Part shown: piece by piece, positions 1 to 9,711 of the stretch
How positions within the stretch are numbered: position 1 is the first letter of the stretch
Layout of the letters: every line of letters begins with the position of its first letter
Program-made: the position numbers and the translations under genes
Notes under the pieces: generated by a model
The model's database searches: none
What the model was told of the DNA's origin: nothing
Seen by the model: the letters and a program-made list of their open reading frames with translations, nothing else
From: Desertimonas sp963786985
Lineage (GTDB): Bacteria > Actinomycetota > Acidimicrobiia > Acidimicrobiales > Ilumatobacteraceae
Assembly (NCBI GenBank): GCA_963786985.1
Contig: CAWBBL010000015.1
Location: 62,001 to 126,000 of the forward strand
Reading direction: 5' to 3'
DNA length: 64,000 nucleotides

Positions 1-602
<602 letters not shown>

Positions 603-667
603 GCCGAGCGACGTCGACCCGCCGGGCCGACGTCTACTCGCCGCAGGCCGGAACTACCGTGATCGGG

Positions 668-1858
668 ATGAAGCGCAGGTGGGCGGTCGCCCTCGTCGGC
701 GGCGCGCTCGTCGCCGGTAGCGGTTGCGCGGCCTTCGAACGCGCCGACACCTCCCGAGTGCCCGCCGCGGCACCAGCGGTGACAGTCCAGCCGTCGGCGA
801 CGACCGTCGCGCCGCCGACATCGGCCGCCGCGGCGATGGTCAGAACCCCGGCCGCGGCACCGACCACCGCGGCACCGACCACTGCGTTACCCACGACTAC
901 GGCCGCACCGACCACGACCATCCCGCCGACGACCTCGACGATCCCGATGCCACCAGGGGTCCACGATCCGGCGTGCGCCCGCGTCGTGCAGCCGGGCGAC
1001 TCGTTGAGCCTGATCGCCGACGGCATCAACGACCCGACCGTCACGGCCGAGAGCCTGCGCGCGGAGAACGGCGTCTCCGACGTCGACGTGATCCATGCCG
1101 GCGACGTGCTCGACGTGTGTCCGGGGAACCAGCTCGACGACATCACGGGTGAGGAGCGCGGCGTTCCCGCCGTCGCCGTCGGTTCCAGCGGTGTCGCCGC
1201 CCAACAGGACAAGCTCAACCAGCTGTTCGCCGGTTACGGCCTCCCGGCGCTCGCCGTCGATGGCGTGTCCGGGCCGTTCACGCGCCAGCAGCTGTGCGCA
1301 GCCCGGATGGCCCTGCACCTGCCGATCAGCCGGGCCGACATGGCCCCCGGTAGCGACGAGGAGCGGGCCCTGCTGTCGGCGCAGTCGATCGCCATCCCAC
1401 AGAATGCCGCCGTCGGTTCGTCGCGGTGGATCCTGATCAGCAAGACGTGTCAGGTGATGTTCGCCGGGGAAGGCAGCGATCGCATCACGTTCGTGTTCAA
1501 GACTTCGACCGGCGAGGAGGGGTGGGAAACCACCAACCAGGAGAGCGCGCGGGCGTTCCGCTACGACCCGGCGTTGGACAACGACGGGTGGCACAACAGC
1601 TCGAAGTTCCCCGTCGAGGAGGACAATCCGCTCAACGGCAACATGTACAAGCCGTTGTACTTCCACCGCGGCCAGGCGATCCACGGTGCCAACAACGTGC
1701 CTCCTGAGCCGGCCAGCAAGGGCTGTGCTCGGCTGCGCCCGGAGAACCAGGATGCCTTGCTCGGCTGGCTCGGCCTGACCGACATCGCCGAGCCGACGTA
1801 CAACCGTGATCGGATCAACGTCACGGTGTCGGTACACGGCGACTACGAGGCGAGCTGA
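668..1858 (+). CDS. LysM and L,D-transpeptidase (YkuD) exported protein
   Basis: Probable peptidoglycan 3-3 cross-linking or anchoring enzyme of 396 aa. The N-terminus is basic then hydrophobic and ends at Cys20 (GSGC), which could be a lipoprotein site or the end of a signal peptide. Residues 30-95 are an Ala/Pro/Thr wall-spanning linker. A LysM module follows (about 103-151, RVVQPGDSLSLIA), then a peptidoglycan-binding-like segment, then the YkuD catalytic domain (about 246-395) with His339 and the SKGCAR motif around Cys353. ATG 668 is preferred over the much longer upstream frame because it begins the signal sequence and because TACCGT lies 7 nt before it (655-660), as for other likely leaderless genes here. 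GTG 659 is an in-frame alternative. Confidence 0.88.
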   Translation: MKRRWAVALVGGALVAGSGCAAFERADTSRVPAAAPAVTVQPSATTVAPPTSAAAAMVRTPAAAPTTAAPTTALPTTTAAPTTTIPPTTSTIPMPPGVHDPACARVVQPGDSLSLIADGINDPTVTAESLRAENGVSDVDVIHAGDVLDVCPGNQLDDITGEERGVPAVAVGSSGVAAQQDKLNQLFAGYGLPALAVDGVSGPFTRQQLCAARMALHLPISRADMAPGSDEERALLSAQSIAIPQNAAVGSSRWILISKTCQVMFAGEGSDRITFVFKTSTGEEGWETTNQESARAFRYDPALDNDGWHNSSKFPVEEDNPLNGNMYKPLYFHRGQAIHGANNVPPEPASKGCARLRPENQDALLGWLGLTDIAEPTYNRDRINVTVSVHGDYEAS

Positions 1859-1951
1859 GACGTCCCGGGTGGGCGGCGACATCCACAGTTGCACCGAAAC
1901 TGACATCGAATTGTGCTGGTGGATCGGCCCGCGAAGGCGCACTGTGTGTCC

Positions 1952-2572
1952 ATGAAGGCCACCAGACTCGTGGCCGTGGCGGCTCTCGTCGTGTTCGCCT
2001 CGGCATCAACCGTCCACGCGTCCGATCGCCAGCCGGCGGCGACCGCGTGCGGCGACCTCGGCGATACCGCTCCCGTCAACGACGGGTTCCCCAATCGGCT
2101 GTCGTCGCTCGTCGGCACGGACATCCGGACCGGCGGGCACGAGTGCTTCGAACGGGTCGTCCTCGAGCTCGGCGGGTCCGGTGAACTGCCCGGCTTCCAG
2201 GTGCAGTACGAGCCCGACCCGATCCTCGACTCACCGCGCGGAGAGCCTGTCGAGGTCGCCGGCGAAGCGACGCTGGTCCTGTCGGTCGGTGCCTGGATGC
2301 CGGACACCGAAGGCAACGGCTACCAGGGACCGCTGGAGTTCGTGCCGACCAACGTCGTGAACATCAAGGAACTGCAACAGATCGAGAACTTCGAGGGCCA
2401 GAACGCCTGGGCGATCGGGCTCGACATGCAGCGCGACTTCACGGTCAGCACGCTCAGCGAGCCGTTCCGCATCGTCATCGACATCGCCCTCGACCCGAGC
2501 GGCACTCCGAGCCCCGCGCCGACTCCGACCACGACACCGGCCACCGGCACCACGCTGCCGCCAACGCGCTGA
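1952..2572 (+). CDS. secreted AMIN-like domain protein
   Basis: A 206-aa protein with a clear signal peptide (MKATRLVAVAALVVFASAS, cleavage near VHA-SD) and a single all-beta domain of the AMIN-like type. The domain runs from about residue 45 to 185, with features such as LVGTDIRTGGHECFERVVLEL near its start and FRIVIDIA at its end, as in actinobacterial AMIN-like lipoproteins. The C-terminus is a short Pro/Thr tail. AMIN modules target amidases and secretin partners to the envelope. This protein has no catalytic domain, so its role is unknown. An in-frame GTG at 1913 would add 13 residues before the signal peptide; ATG 1952 is the better start. The gene is convergent with the next one across an inverted repeat. 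Confidence 0.75.
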   Translation: MKATRLVAVAALVVFASASTVHASDRQPAATACGDLGDTAPVNDGFPNRLSSLVGTDIRTGGHECFERVVLELGGSGELPGFQVQYEPDPILDSPRGEPVEVAGEATLVLSVGAWMPDTEGNGYQGPLEFVPTNVVNIKELQQIENFEGQNAWAIGLDMQRDFTVSTLSEPFRIVIDIALDPSGTPSPAPTPTTTPATGTTLPPTR

Positions 2573-2582
2573 ACCCCGCCCC

Positions 2583-2663
2583 ACCCGAGTGTTTCCGGTC
2601 ACCGGAGTGCTACCGGGCGGAAGGTGCCGCCGCAAACACTCGGATCGGCGGAAACACTCGGGT
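2583..2663. terminator. inverted repeat between convergent genes
   Basis: A perfect 15-bp inverted repeat: ACCCGAGTGTTTCCG at 2583-2597 and its exact complement at 2649-2663, separated by 51 nt. A third partial copy (AAACACTCGG) lies in the loop at 2634-2643. It sits exactly between two convergent genes and touches the stop codon of the right-hand one, so bidirectional termination is likely. There is no T-run. Confidence 0.6.
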
Positions 2664-3238
2664 CAGTCGGCGGTGACGAAGTCGAGGCGGCTGGTGCGCA
2701 TTCCGAAGAGGCTCAAGAAGTAGTGCACCAGCGGGCCGATCGACAGGGCGAACACGGCGGTGCCGACGCCAACCGATCCGCCGAGCAGCCACCCGGTGAT
2801 CAGGACGGCGATCTCGATGGCCGTGCGCACCAGGCGCAACGAATGGCCGCGCCCGGCGATGCCGGTCATCAACCCGTCGCGTGGCCCTGGGCCGAGACCG
2901 GCCCCGATGTACATCGCCGTACCGATGCCGAAGGCGCCGACGCCGGCGACCATCTCCACGAGCTGCCATGCCACCGCGTCGGGTTCCGGCATGAGCGGCA
3001 AGGCGACGTTGACGGTCAACCCGATGAGCACGGCGTTGAGGACGGTGCCGAGGCCGGGGCGGACGCCCAGCGGGATCCACAAGGCGAGCACGGCGAACCC
3101 GACGATGACGATCACGGTGCCGACCGAGATCCCCGTGTGGCGGCTGATTCCCTTGTGCAGTACGTCCCAGGGGGCCAATCCGATGTCAGCGGCGATGATC
3201 AGGGCGATCCCCAGTCCGCAGATCGTCAACCCGACCAC
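2663..3238 (-). CDS. YczE/YyaS/YitT-type integral membrane protein
   Basis: A 191-aa polytopic membrane protein with about five hydrophobic segments. It opens with GLTICGLGIALIIAADIGLAPWDVLHKG, the typical signature of the YczE family (GLG-A-hydrophobic-GL-PWDVLH). The transport substrate or role of this family is not established; some members lie beside antibiotic clusters. The only start codon between an upstream in-frame TGA (near 3300) and the first membrane helix is GTG at 3238, although similarity in character continues a few codons upstream (PVRIAQC), so the true N-terminus could use a non-standard start. The gene is convergent with the preceding one. Confidence 0.8.
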   Translation of the reverse strand: MVGLTICGLGIALIIAADIGLAPWDVLHKGISRHTGISVGTVIVIVGFAVLALWIPLGVRPGLGTVLNAVLIGLTVNVALPLMPEPDAVAWQLVEMVAGVGAFGIGTAMYIGAGLGPGPRDGLMTGIAGRGHSLRLVRTAIEIAVLITGWLLGGSVGVGTAVFALSIGPLVHYFLSLFGMRTSRLDFVTAD

Positions 3239-3379
3239 GCACTGAGCGATGCGGACTGGAAACGAGGATGGGATCGAGCGCGGCGAACGCGTCGCCGTTC
3301 ATTGCGCTCCCCGGCCGCGCAGGCAGATGCCGGCCGCTCCTCGGCTAGCGCCTCGTCGCTCGCACGCTGGTGTCACCGC

Positions 3380-4111
3380 TCAATTGCTGGCGACGGGTTG
3401 GCGTGCCGCGGCGACGAACGCGTCGAACAGTCCCTGCTGCCCGGAATCGCGGTCCGCCGTGTCCTCGGGATGCCACTGCACGCCGACGACCCAACGGTCG
3501 GGCAGTTCGACGGCCTCGATGACACCGTCCAACCAGGCCGTCACCACCAGCCCGGCACCGAGTCGATCGACCGCCTGGTGATGGACGCAGTGCCCCCGCG
3601 CCGACATCGTCCCCATCGCCTCGGCCAGCTTGGAGGTGGCGACGACGTCGATGGCGTTGTGATTGTGGTAGTGCCCCGACGCGGCGCGCTTGCCGATGAC
3701 GTCGGGCAGGTGTTGATGGAGCGTGCCGCCGAGGGCGACGTTGAGCACCTGGTGGCCTCGGCAGATCGCCAACACCGGCTTCTCCTGGCCGATTGCCGCA
3801 CGCGCCAGAGCCAAGTCGATGGCGTCGTGTTCGTGGCGCACCTTGATCAGCCGCGGATGGTGCCAATCGGCTCCGTACCTTTCGGGCGAGACGTCGGGTC
3901 CGCCCGGGAGGCACAGCCCGTCGACCCGGGACATCACCTCTGCGGCCATGTCATCGACCTCGTTGTCGTCGACGAGCGGTGGCACCGCTATCGGGACGCC
4001 GCCGGCCCGAATGATGGCCTCCTGGTACGGCCGTCCGAGCGCCGTCGCCGGCACGCGCCACGTGTCGGCGCTGTCCGTGAGACGCGAAGGCATGACGATC
4101 AGTGGACGCAC
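3380..4111 (-). CDS. class I glutamine amidotransferase-like hydrolase (gamma-glutamyl-GABA hydrolase family, C26)
   Basis: About 243 aa, similar to PuuD-like gamma-glutamyl hydrolases that remove gamma-linked glutamate from amines or polyglutamyl conjugates. The catalytic triad is visible: the nucleophile elbow ICRGHQVLNV (Cys) and the GVQWHPED block (His and Glu). The oxyanion and substrate regions CLPGGPDVSPERYG and HHQAVD are also present. GTG 4111 begins the conserved strand VRPLIVMPSR. The frame is open upstream to 4192, but that part is Arg/Ser-rich and looks non-coding. It is divergent from the TPR gene at 4225. The substrate is not predictable from sequence. Confidence 0.88.
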   Translation of the reverse strand: MRPLIVMPSRLTDSADTWRVPATALGRPYQEAIIRAGGVPIAVPPLVDDNEVDDMAAEVMSRVDGLCLPGGPDVSPERYGADWHHPRLIKVRHEHDAIDLALARAAIGQEKPVLAICRGHQVLNVALGGTLHQHLPDVIGKRAASGHYHNHNAIDVVATSKLAEAMGTMSARGHCVHHQAVDRLGAGLVVTAWLDGVIEAVELPDRWVVGVQWHPEDTADRDSGQQGLFDAFVAAARQPVASN

Positions 4112-4224
4112 CAGTACCAACGTACCGCCGCGACGGAATGAACGCCGGGTAGTCCGGTGCGCCGATGTGCCGGAAGGGCGCGGCGTCGCCATGATGTGGG
4201 AGCAAACTCGGAAGAACGACGGAC

Positions 4225-5577
4225 ATGAACCAGACCGACACGTACGAACGCGCCCTCGACCTGCTGCTGCGCTACAAGCCCGAGGTCGTCGAGCTGACCG
4301 GCTCGCTGACCACCGAACATCCCGACTTCGCGATGGGCAATGCGCTGATGGCGTACCTCTGCCTCACCGCCACCGACGTGCCGGAGCTCGCCGCGGCGCG
4401 AGCAGCTCACGGACAGATGGGGTGCTCGCCGATGGACGCCCATTCGACGATGCACATGGCGGCGATTGGCGCATGGCTCAGCGGTGATTGGCTGCGCGCC
4501 GCGGCCATCCTCGATGAGATCCTCTTCGCATGGCCCACCGACGTGTTGGCGCTGCAGGTCGGCCACCTCCTCGACTTCTTCCTCGGGAACGCCCGAAGTC
4601 TGCGCGACCGCCCGGCCCGCGCCCTCGAGGCGTTCGAACGAACCGATCCGCGAGCTGCCGCGGTCCGCGGGATGTATGCCTTCGGACTCGAGGAGTGTGG
4701 TCAGTACGACAAGGCCGAGGACGCCGGGATGGAGGCGATCGACGTCCACCCCGACGACGTGTGGGCGATCCACGCGGTTGGGCACACACTGGAGATGCGT
4801 GGGCTCGTCGATCGCGGTATCCCGTTCCTGCGCAGCCGCATCGACGATTGGGGCACGGGCAACCTGTTCGTCGTCCACAACTGGTGGCACCTGTCCCTGT
4901 TCGAGTTGGAGGCCGGGCATCACGCCGAGGTCTTCGACATCTACGACCGGCACCTCCACAACCAGAGCTCGTCCGGCCTGCCGTTGGAGATGCTCGATGC
5001 CAGCGCCCTGTTGTGGCGGCTGAAGCTCGACGGCATCGATTCGGGAGATCGCTTCGCTGCGCTCGCCGACGCGTGGGCCAGTCGCACGGCCGAACAGCCG
5101 TGGTACGTGTTCAACGACGTGCACGCGGCGATGGCGTTCGCTGGGGCGGGCAGGTTCGCTGAGCTCGGTGCCGTGATCGACAAGATGGGTGTGGACGTGC
5201 CCGCGGAAGCTGCCGTCACCAACACGACGATGACGGCGGAGATCGGTCGCCCGGCGGCGCTGGCGGTGCAGGCGTTCGCCGAGGATCGCCACGACGACGT
5301 CGTCGAGACACTCGCTCCGATCCGCCGCACGCTGCACCGTTTCGGCGGCTCACACGCCCAACGCGACGTGCTGCAACGCACCCTCCTCGAATCAGCGTTG
5401 CGCGCCGGCCGATACTCGTTCGCCGAGGAGCTGCTCGCCGAGCGACTCGGCGAGCGCCCGACGAGCGTGTACGGCTGGGAGCGCCGCCAGCAGTTGTCCG
5501 TGGCCATCGGTGATGTCGCCGGAGCGCAAGCGGCGCGGGAACAAGCCGCCGCCTTCCGGTCGCGCTTCGCCGGCTGA
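4225..5577 (+). CDS. tetratricopeptide repeat protein, TTC38-like
   Basis: A 450-aa soluble protein made of helical TPR-type repeats and lacking a signal peptide. The blocks IHAVGHTLEMRG and VHNWWHLSLFELE match the family typified by animal TTC38 and its bacterial homologues. Their function is unknown. The start ATGAACCAGACC follows a weak GGAAGAACGACGGAC leader. It ends inside a non-coding extension of the next open frame. The real comF start is 98 bp downstream, so a shared transcript is possible. Nothing in the sequence shows an enzymatic site. Confidence 0.85.
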   Translation: MNQTDTYERALDLLLRYKPEVVELTGSLTTEHPDFAMGNALMAYLCLTATDVPELAAARAAHGQMGCSPMDAHSTMHMAAIGAWLSGDWLRAAAILDEILFAWPTDVLALQVGHLLDFFLGNARSLRDRPARALEAFERTDPRAAAVRGMYAFGLEECGQYDKAEDAGMEAIDVHPDDVWAIHAVGHTLEMRGLVDRGIPFLRSRIDDWGTGNLFVVHNWWHLSLFELEAGHHAEVFDIYDRHLHNQSSSGLPLEMLDASALLWRLKLDGIDSGDRFAALADAWASRTAEQPWYVFNDVHAAMAFAGAGRFAELGAVIDKMGVDVPAEAAVTNTTMTAEIGRPAALAVQAFAEDRHDDVVETLAPIRRTLHRFGGSHAQRDVLQRTLLESALRAGRYSFAEELLAERLGERPTSVYGWERRQQLSVAIGDVAGAQAAREQAAAFRSRFAG

Positions 5578-5674
5578 CACTCGTCGCCTTCCCCGGGTAG
5601 CGCTCGCCGCGCTGTCCACGCCCGACGACCGGATGCGGTCGGCGGCTGTGACACCCTTCCGTCATCGTGGGGGA

Positions 5675-6283
5675 ATGATCTTCGCAAGTCGTTGTGCTGG
5701 ATGCCATACCCGTGGTCCGGGGCTGTGCCGGACGTGTCGCTTCGCCCTCGTCGCCCGTCCGGCGCCAGGCACCCCGCAGGGCATCGTCGTCGCCACTGCC
5801 TACACCGGTCGGGTCCGCGACGTCCTGCTCGGGCTCAAGTACCAGAATCGCCGCCAGGTCGCCAGCCACGTCGCCGGGGTGCTCACTCGACGCCTGTTGG
5901 CGACTGCTCCCGACGTCGACCTGGTCACGTGGGCGCCGACCAGCGCAGCGCGCCGGCGGCAACGTGGCTTCGATCAGGCGGAGATGATCGCCCGAGCCGT
6001 CGCCGCCCACCTCGGGTTGCCGTGCCGTCGCCTCCTCGAGCGGGACGGAACGGGGCCGGCCCAGACCGGGCAGAACCGTCGCCAACGCCTCGTCGGTCCG
6101 CGGTTCCGAGCGCATCCGCGCGTCGCCGGGCGCCGCGTGCTCATCGTCGACGACGTGGTCACCACGGGCGCGACGCTCACTGCCGCGGCGCAGTCGCTCC
6201 GTGATGGCGGGGCGGTCGATGTCGTTCTTGCTGCGGTCGCGGCCACTCCCGACTGCCTGCTGCCTGCGACACGAGTGGCCTAG
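5675..6283 (+). CDS. comF: ComF family phosphoribosyltransferase-like protein
   Basis: A 202-aa protein with an N-terminal four-cysteine zinc ribbon (CAGCHTRGPGLCRTCR) and a type I phosphoribosyltransferase fold. The PRPP-binding loop is intact: VLIVDDVVTTGATL. The block WAPTSAARRRQRGFDQAE is typical of ComF. In naturally competent bacteria ComF supports uptake or handling of transforming DNA; in actinobacteria the role is untested. ATG 5675 is preferred because GGGGGA immediately precedes it and it begins the zinc ribbon; the frame is open further upstream but is not conserved in character. Confidence 0.87.
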   Translation: MIFASRCAGCHTRGPGLCRTCRFALVARPAPGTPQGIVVATAYTGRVRDVLLGLKYQNRRQVASHVAGVLTRRLLATAPDVDLVTWAPTSAARRRQRGFDQAEMIARAVAAHLGLPCRRLLERDGTGPAQTGQNRRQRLVGPRFRAHPRVAGRRVLIVDDVVTTGATLTAAAQSLRDGGAVDVVLAAVAATPDCLLPATRVA

Positions 6284-6335
6284 TATCGCCGCCGTTGCCA
6301 GTGGGCGGCCGAGCGATCGAGAGGACCGGAACCAC

Positions 6336-8016
6336 ATGAGTGGACAACCAGCGACGGACCACGACTCCCGCCCTGCGGGTGGGCTGCCGTCGTCGCGGCC
6401 GGTCCGGCTCGTCGCCGTCCTCACCGCGGTCGGGGCGCTGGCCCTGTGCGGGGCGGTGGCTCAAGCATCCGCCGATCCCGGTGGCACCGCGCCGGATGCT
6501 GGCGGGGTGAAAGCCGCCGCGGCGCCGACAACGAGCGACGTCGGTACCGACGACGCGCCACCGGCCGACCTCGGCGACGACGCCGAGCTCAACGAGCTGA
6601 CGGAGTCCTGCTCCGCAGGCGACGACGTCGCCTGCGATCTCCTCTTCCTGCAGTCCCCGATCGGCTCGGAGTACGAAGAGTACGGCGACACGTGTGCCGG
6701 CCGTCAGGAAGCCGGCTCGGGTCAGTGGTGCGGGCTCGGCAGCGCCGGCAGTAGTGGCGGGCCCCAGCCGCCCGACGGCCTCGGCACCGATCCCGCCCTC
6801 GATGCCCTCGCCCAATCGTGTTACGCCGGCGACATGGAAGCGTGTGACGAGCTGTACGGCAGCGCCGAGTCGGATTCGGCGTACCAGGAGTACGGCGACA
6901 CGTGCGCCGGTCGCCAACCGCCGGACACCGGAAGCTTCTGCACGGCGCTGGAGGACCCGGTTCCGGGCCCGGCCGTCGCGCCGACCACCGCTCCTGGTGA
7001 GTCGACAACCTCGCCAGAGCTGACGACGACGACGGTGTTCGACGTGCCCGCCTCGACGGCGCCGGACACGAGCGTGCCGATCGAACCCGGCGACATCCCG
7101 GCTCCGACGCTCGACCCCACCGGCCTGGGCAGTGACTCGACGCTCGACGCCCTCGCCCAGTCGTGTTACGACGGCGATCTGACGGCCTGTGATGACCTCT
7201 ACCGGGATGCCGACCCGGGGACGTCGTACCGCAACTATGGCGACACCTGCGCCGGTCGCCAGGAAGCCGGCTCGGGGATCTGGTGCATCGACGCCTTCGG
7301 CTCGCCAGCAAGTTCGCCGCCCAGCAGCGAGCCGCAGATCACGGACACCGCACCGACGTCGACCTCGACGACCTCGACGACGACTCGACGACCTCGACCT
7401 CGACGACCTCGACTCGACGACCTCGACGACCTCGACGATTCCCGAACCTCCTCCGTCCAGCGACGTGCCGCCGGTCATCTCGCCGCCGACGACGACCGCC
7501 CTCGGTCCGGTCCCGCCACCAACGCTGGAGCCCACTGACCTGGGCACCGACCCGGCGCTCGACGCCCTCGCCCAGTCGTGTTATGACGGGGATCTGGCAG
7601 CCTGCGACGAGCTGTGGAACTCGTCCGATCCGGAAAGCGCCTATCAAGACTTCGCCGACACGTGTGCGGGGCGCCAGCCGGCCGACACGGGGATCTGGTG
7701 TGTCGATGCGTTCGCCGAGGGCGTTCCGCCGACCACCACCGCCAGCACCGTCCCGGAGACGACCGTTGCCGCGACGACGGTTCCGGCCGGTGTGCCCGAG
7801 GCGACTGAGCAACCCACCGGTCTCGGCGACGACCCGGCCCTCGATCTGCTCGCCCAAGCGTGCTTCGACGGCGGCATGCAGGCCTGTGACGACTTGTTCA
7901 ACAGCGCCCCGATCGGCTCGGCCTACCGCACCTATGGCGACACGTGCGCCGGGCGCCAGGAGGCGGGGACGTTCAACTTCTGCGGCGTGGTCTTCGCCAC
8001 CGACCCGCCGCGCTGA
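6336..8016 (+). CDS. membrane-anchored protein with five cysteine-rich repeats (frame interrupted twice in a Thr linker)
   Basis: The protein begins with a cytoplasmic tail and one hydrophobic segment (LVAVLTAVGALALCGAVAQA) and then presents five copies of an extracellular module of about 50 aa. Each copy reads roughly L-D-x-L-A-Q-S-C-Y-x-G-D-x-x-A-C-D-D-L, a variable stretch, YGDTCAGRQ and a final (W/F)C, giving four cysteines. Modules are joined by Pro/Thr/Ser linkers. I know the module from other actinobacterial membrane proteins but not a function. The frame changes at two ACTCG sites (7383-7387 and 7412-7416) inside an ACC-TCG-ACG linker. Restoring a C at each rejoins all five modules into one frame. 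ATG 6336 is the start; the stop is at 8014-8016. Confidence 0.72.
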
Positions 8017-8104
8017 CCCCTCAGTCGGAACCGATGGGTGCTGCGGGGACCGGTCGGTCCCGTATACACCCATCGGTCGCACGTCGGCCCGTACTCTGCG
8101 ACGA

Positions 8105-9667
8105 GTGGCCGACAGCACCATCGTGTTCCTCATCCTCGCCGGTGTCGTCGTGCTCTTCGTCTCCAACTTGGTGCCGGTCGAGATCGTCGCCATCGGCACG
8201 GCACTGTCGCTGTGGGCGACCGACGTCCTCGATCTGAACCAGGCACTCGCCGGGTTCGGCGATCCAACGGTGCTGTTCATCGCGTCACTGTTCGTGGTCA
8301 GCGAAGCCCTCGATGCCACCGGCGTGACAGCGTGGGCCGGGCAACAACTCGTCGCCCGTGCGGGCGACAGCAGACGCCGCCTGCTCGTGCTGATGATGTT
8401 GATGTGTGCGGGGCTGACCGCGTTCATCAGCGTCAACGGGGCCGTCGCCGCACTCGTTCCGGTGGTCGTCGTCACGGCGGTCAAATTGCAGACACCATCG
8501 TCGCAGTTGATGATTCCGCTGGCGTTCGCTGCCCATGCCGGATCGATGTTGACCCTCACCGGCTCGCCGGTGAACGTGCTGGTGTCGGAGGCGGCCGACG
8601 AGGCCGGTGCCAGTCCGTTCGGCTACTTCGAGTTCGCCCTCGTTGGTGTCCCGCTACTCGCCGGCACGGTCGTGATCGTCGTCATGTTCGGCAGCCGCTT
8701 GTTGCCGCACCGCAACGCTCGTTCCATGCCTGCCGACTTCAGCGAACAAGCCCGTGTGCTGCTCGCGCACTACGAGCTCGACCACCAACTCGATGGCCAG
8801 CTGTTCAGTCGGCAGTCGGGCGTGGCCGAGGTCATCGTCCGCCCCCGGTCGGGGCTGATCGGGGCGCCGGCGTTCCCCGGGATGATCACCGAGAGCGGCG
8901 ACCTCGTCGTGCTCGCCGTCCACCGCAACGGGGAGGATCTCGGCCCCAAGGAAGTCAGCCTCGCCGCCGGTGACGTCATGCTGCTGAAGGGCACCTGGGA
9001 CGCCCTCGCCGTCAACCTCGAAGATCCCGATGTCCTCGTCGTCGACGAACCGCGGATCGTCCGGCGTCAAGCGGTCCCACTCGGCCCCGGCGCCAAACGG
9101 ACACTGGCCATCGTCGCGGTGATGGTCGTGTTGCTCGCCACGGGTGCCGTTCCAGCGGCGGTCGCCGGGCTGTTGGCCGCCGGGGCGCTGATCCTGACCC
9201 GGGTGATGAGCATCGAACACGCCTATCGGGGGATCAACTGGACGACGATCGTGCTCGTCGCCGGAATGATTCCACTGTCCACTGCGATGCAAAGCAGCGG
9301 CGCCGCCGACCAGGTCGCCGACGGCTTGCTCGACGTCGTCGGTGGGCCGTACACGTTGCTGATCGGCCTGTTCGTCGTCATTGCTGCGCTCGGTCAGCTG
9401 ATCAGCAACACGGCCACGGCGCTGATCGTCATCCCGGTGGCGATCGCCGCGGCAACGGAGCTCGATGTCTCCGTGCGGCCAGTGCTGATGTTCGTCACGG
9501 TGATCTCATCGGCCGCCCTGCTGACACCGGTGGCCACGCCTGCCAACCTGATGGTGATGGGTCCGGGTGGCTATCGCTTCGGCGACTATGCCAAGCTCGG
9601 CTTGCCCCTGCTCGCCTGGTACTTCGTGGTTGGCGTCGGGCTTGTGCCGGTGTTCTGGAGCTTCTGA
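8105..9667 (+). CDS. SLC13/DASS-type membrane permease with RCK_C domain
   Basis: A 520-aa transporter. Two hydrophobic halves of about six helices each flank one soluble RCK_C (TrkA-C) domain at about residues 220-310 (QSGVAEVIVRPRSGLIG and DVMLLKGTWDAL). The halves contain the ion-transporter (DASS/CitT) hairpin motifs LTGSPVNVL and ATPANLMVMGPGGY. Family members import dicarboxylates, sulfate or related anions with sodium; RCK_C domains usually bind regulatory ligands. The substrate here is unknown. GTG 8105 is chosen because it starts just before the first helix and TACTCT (8092-8097) lies 7 nt upstream. Confidence 0.85.
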   Translation: MADSTIVFLILAGVVVLFVSNLVPVEIVAIGTALSLWATDVLDLNQALAGFGDPTVLFIASLFVVSEALDATGVTAWAGQQLVARAGDSRRRLLVLMMLMCAGLTAFISVNGAVAALVPVVVVTAVKLQTPSSQLMIPLAFAAHAGSMLTLTGSPVNVLVSEAADEAGASPFGYFEFALVGVPLLAGTVVIVVMFGSRLLPHRNARSMPADFSEQARVLLAHYELDHQLDGQLFSRQSGVAEVIVRPRSGLIGAPAFPGMITESGDLVVLAVHRNGEDLGPKEVSLAAGDVMLLKGTWDALAVNLEDPDVLVVDEPRIVRRQAVPLGPGAKRTLAIVAVMVVLLATGAVPAAVAGLLAAGALILTRVMSIEHAYRGINWTTIVLVAGMIPLSTAMQSSGAADQVADGLLDVVGGPYTLLIGLFVVIAALGQLISNTATALIVIPVAIAAATELDVSVRPVLMFVTVISSAALLTPVATPANLMVMGPGGYRFGDYAKLGLPLLAWYFVVGVGLVPVFWSF

Positions 9668-9711
9668 CATGACCTCCCGATGCCCATGAGAACCTCGAGA
9701 AGGAGTCAGTG

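Noticed and set aside
2624..4141. Long plus-strand frame (505 codons) across the YczE and amidotransferase genes
   Set aside because: Low-complexity Asp/Gln/Arg protein antisense to two genes with clear family motifs; a GC-rich shadow.
4099..5337. 412-codon minus-strand frame opposite the TTC38-like gene
   Set aside because: Composition of a shadow frame; the plus strand has conserved TPR-family blocks.
7383..7416. Programmed frameshifting in the cysteine-repeat gene
   Set aside because: No slippery heptamer or downstream structure; two independent one-base losses at ACC-TCG are better explained by sequence error or mutation.
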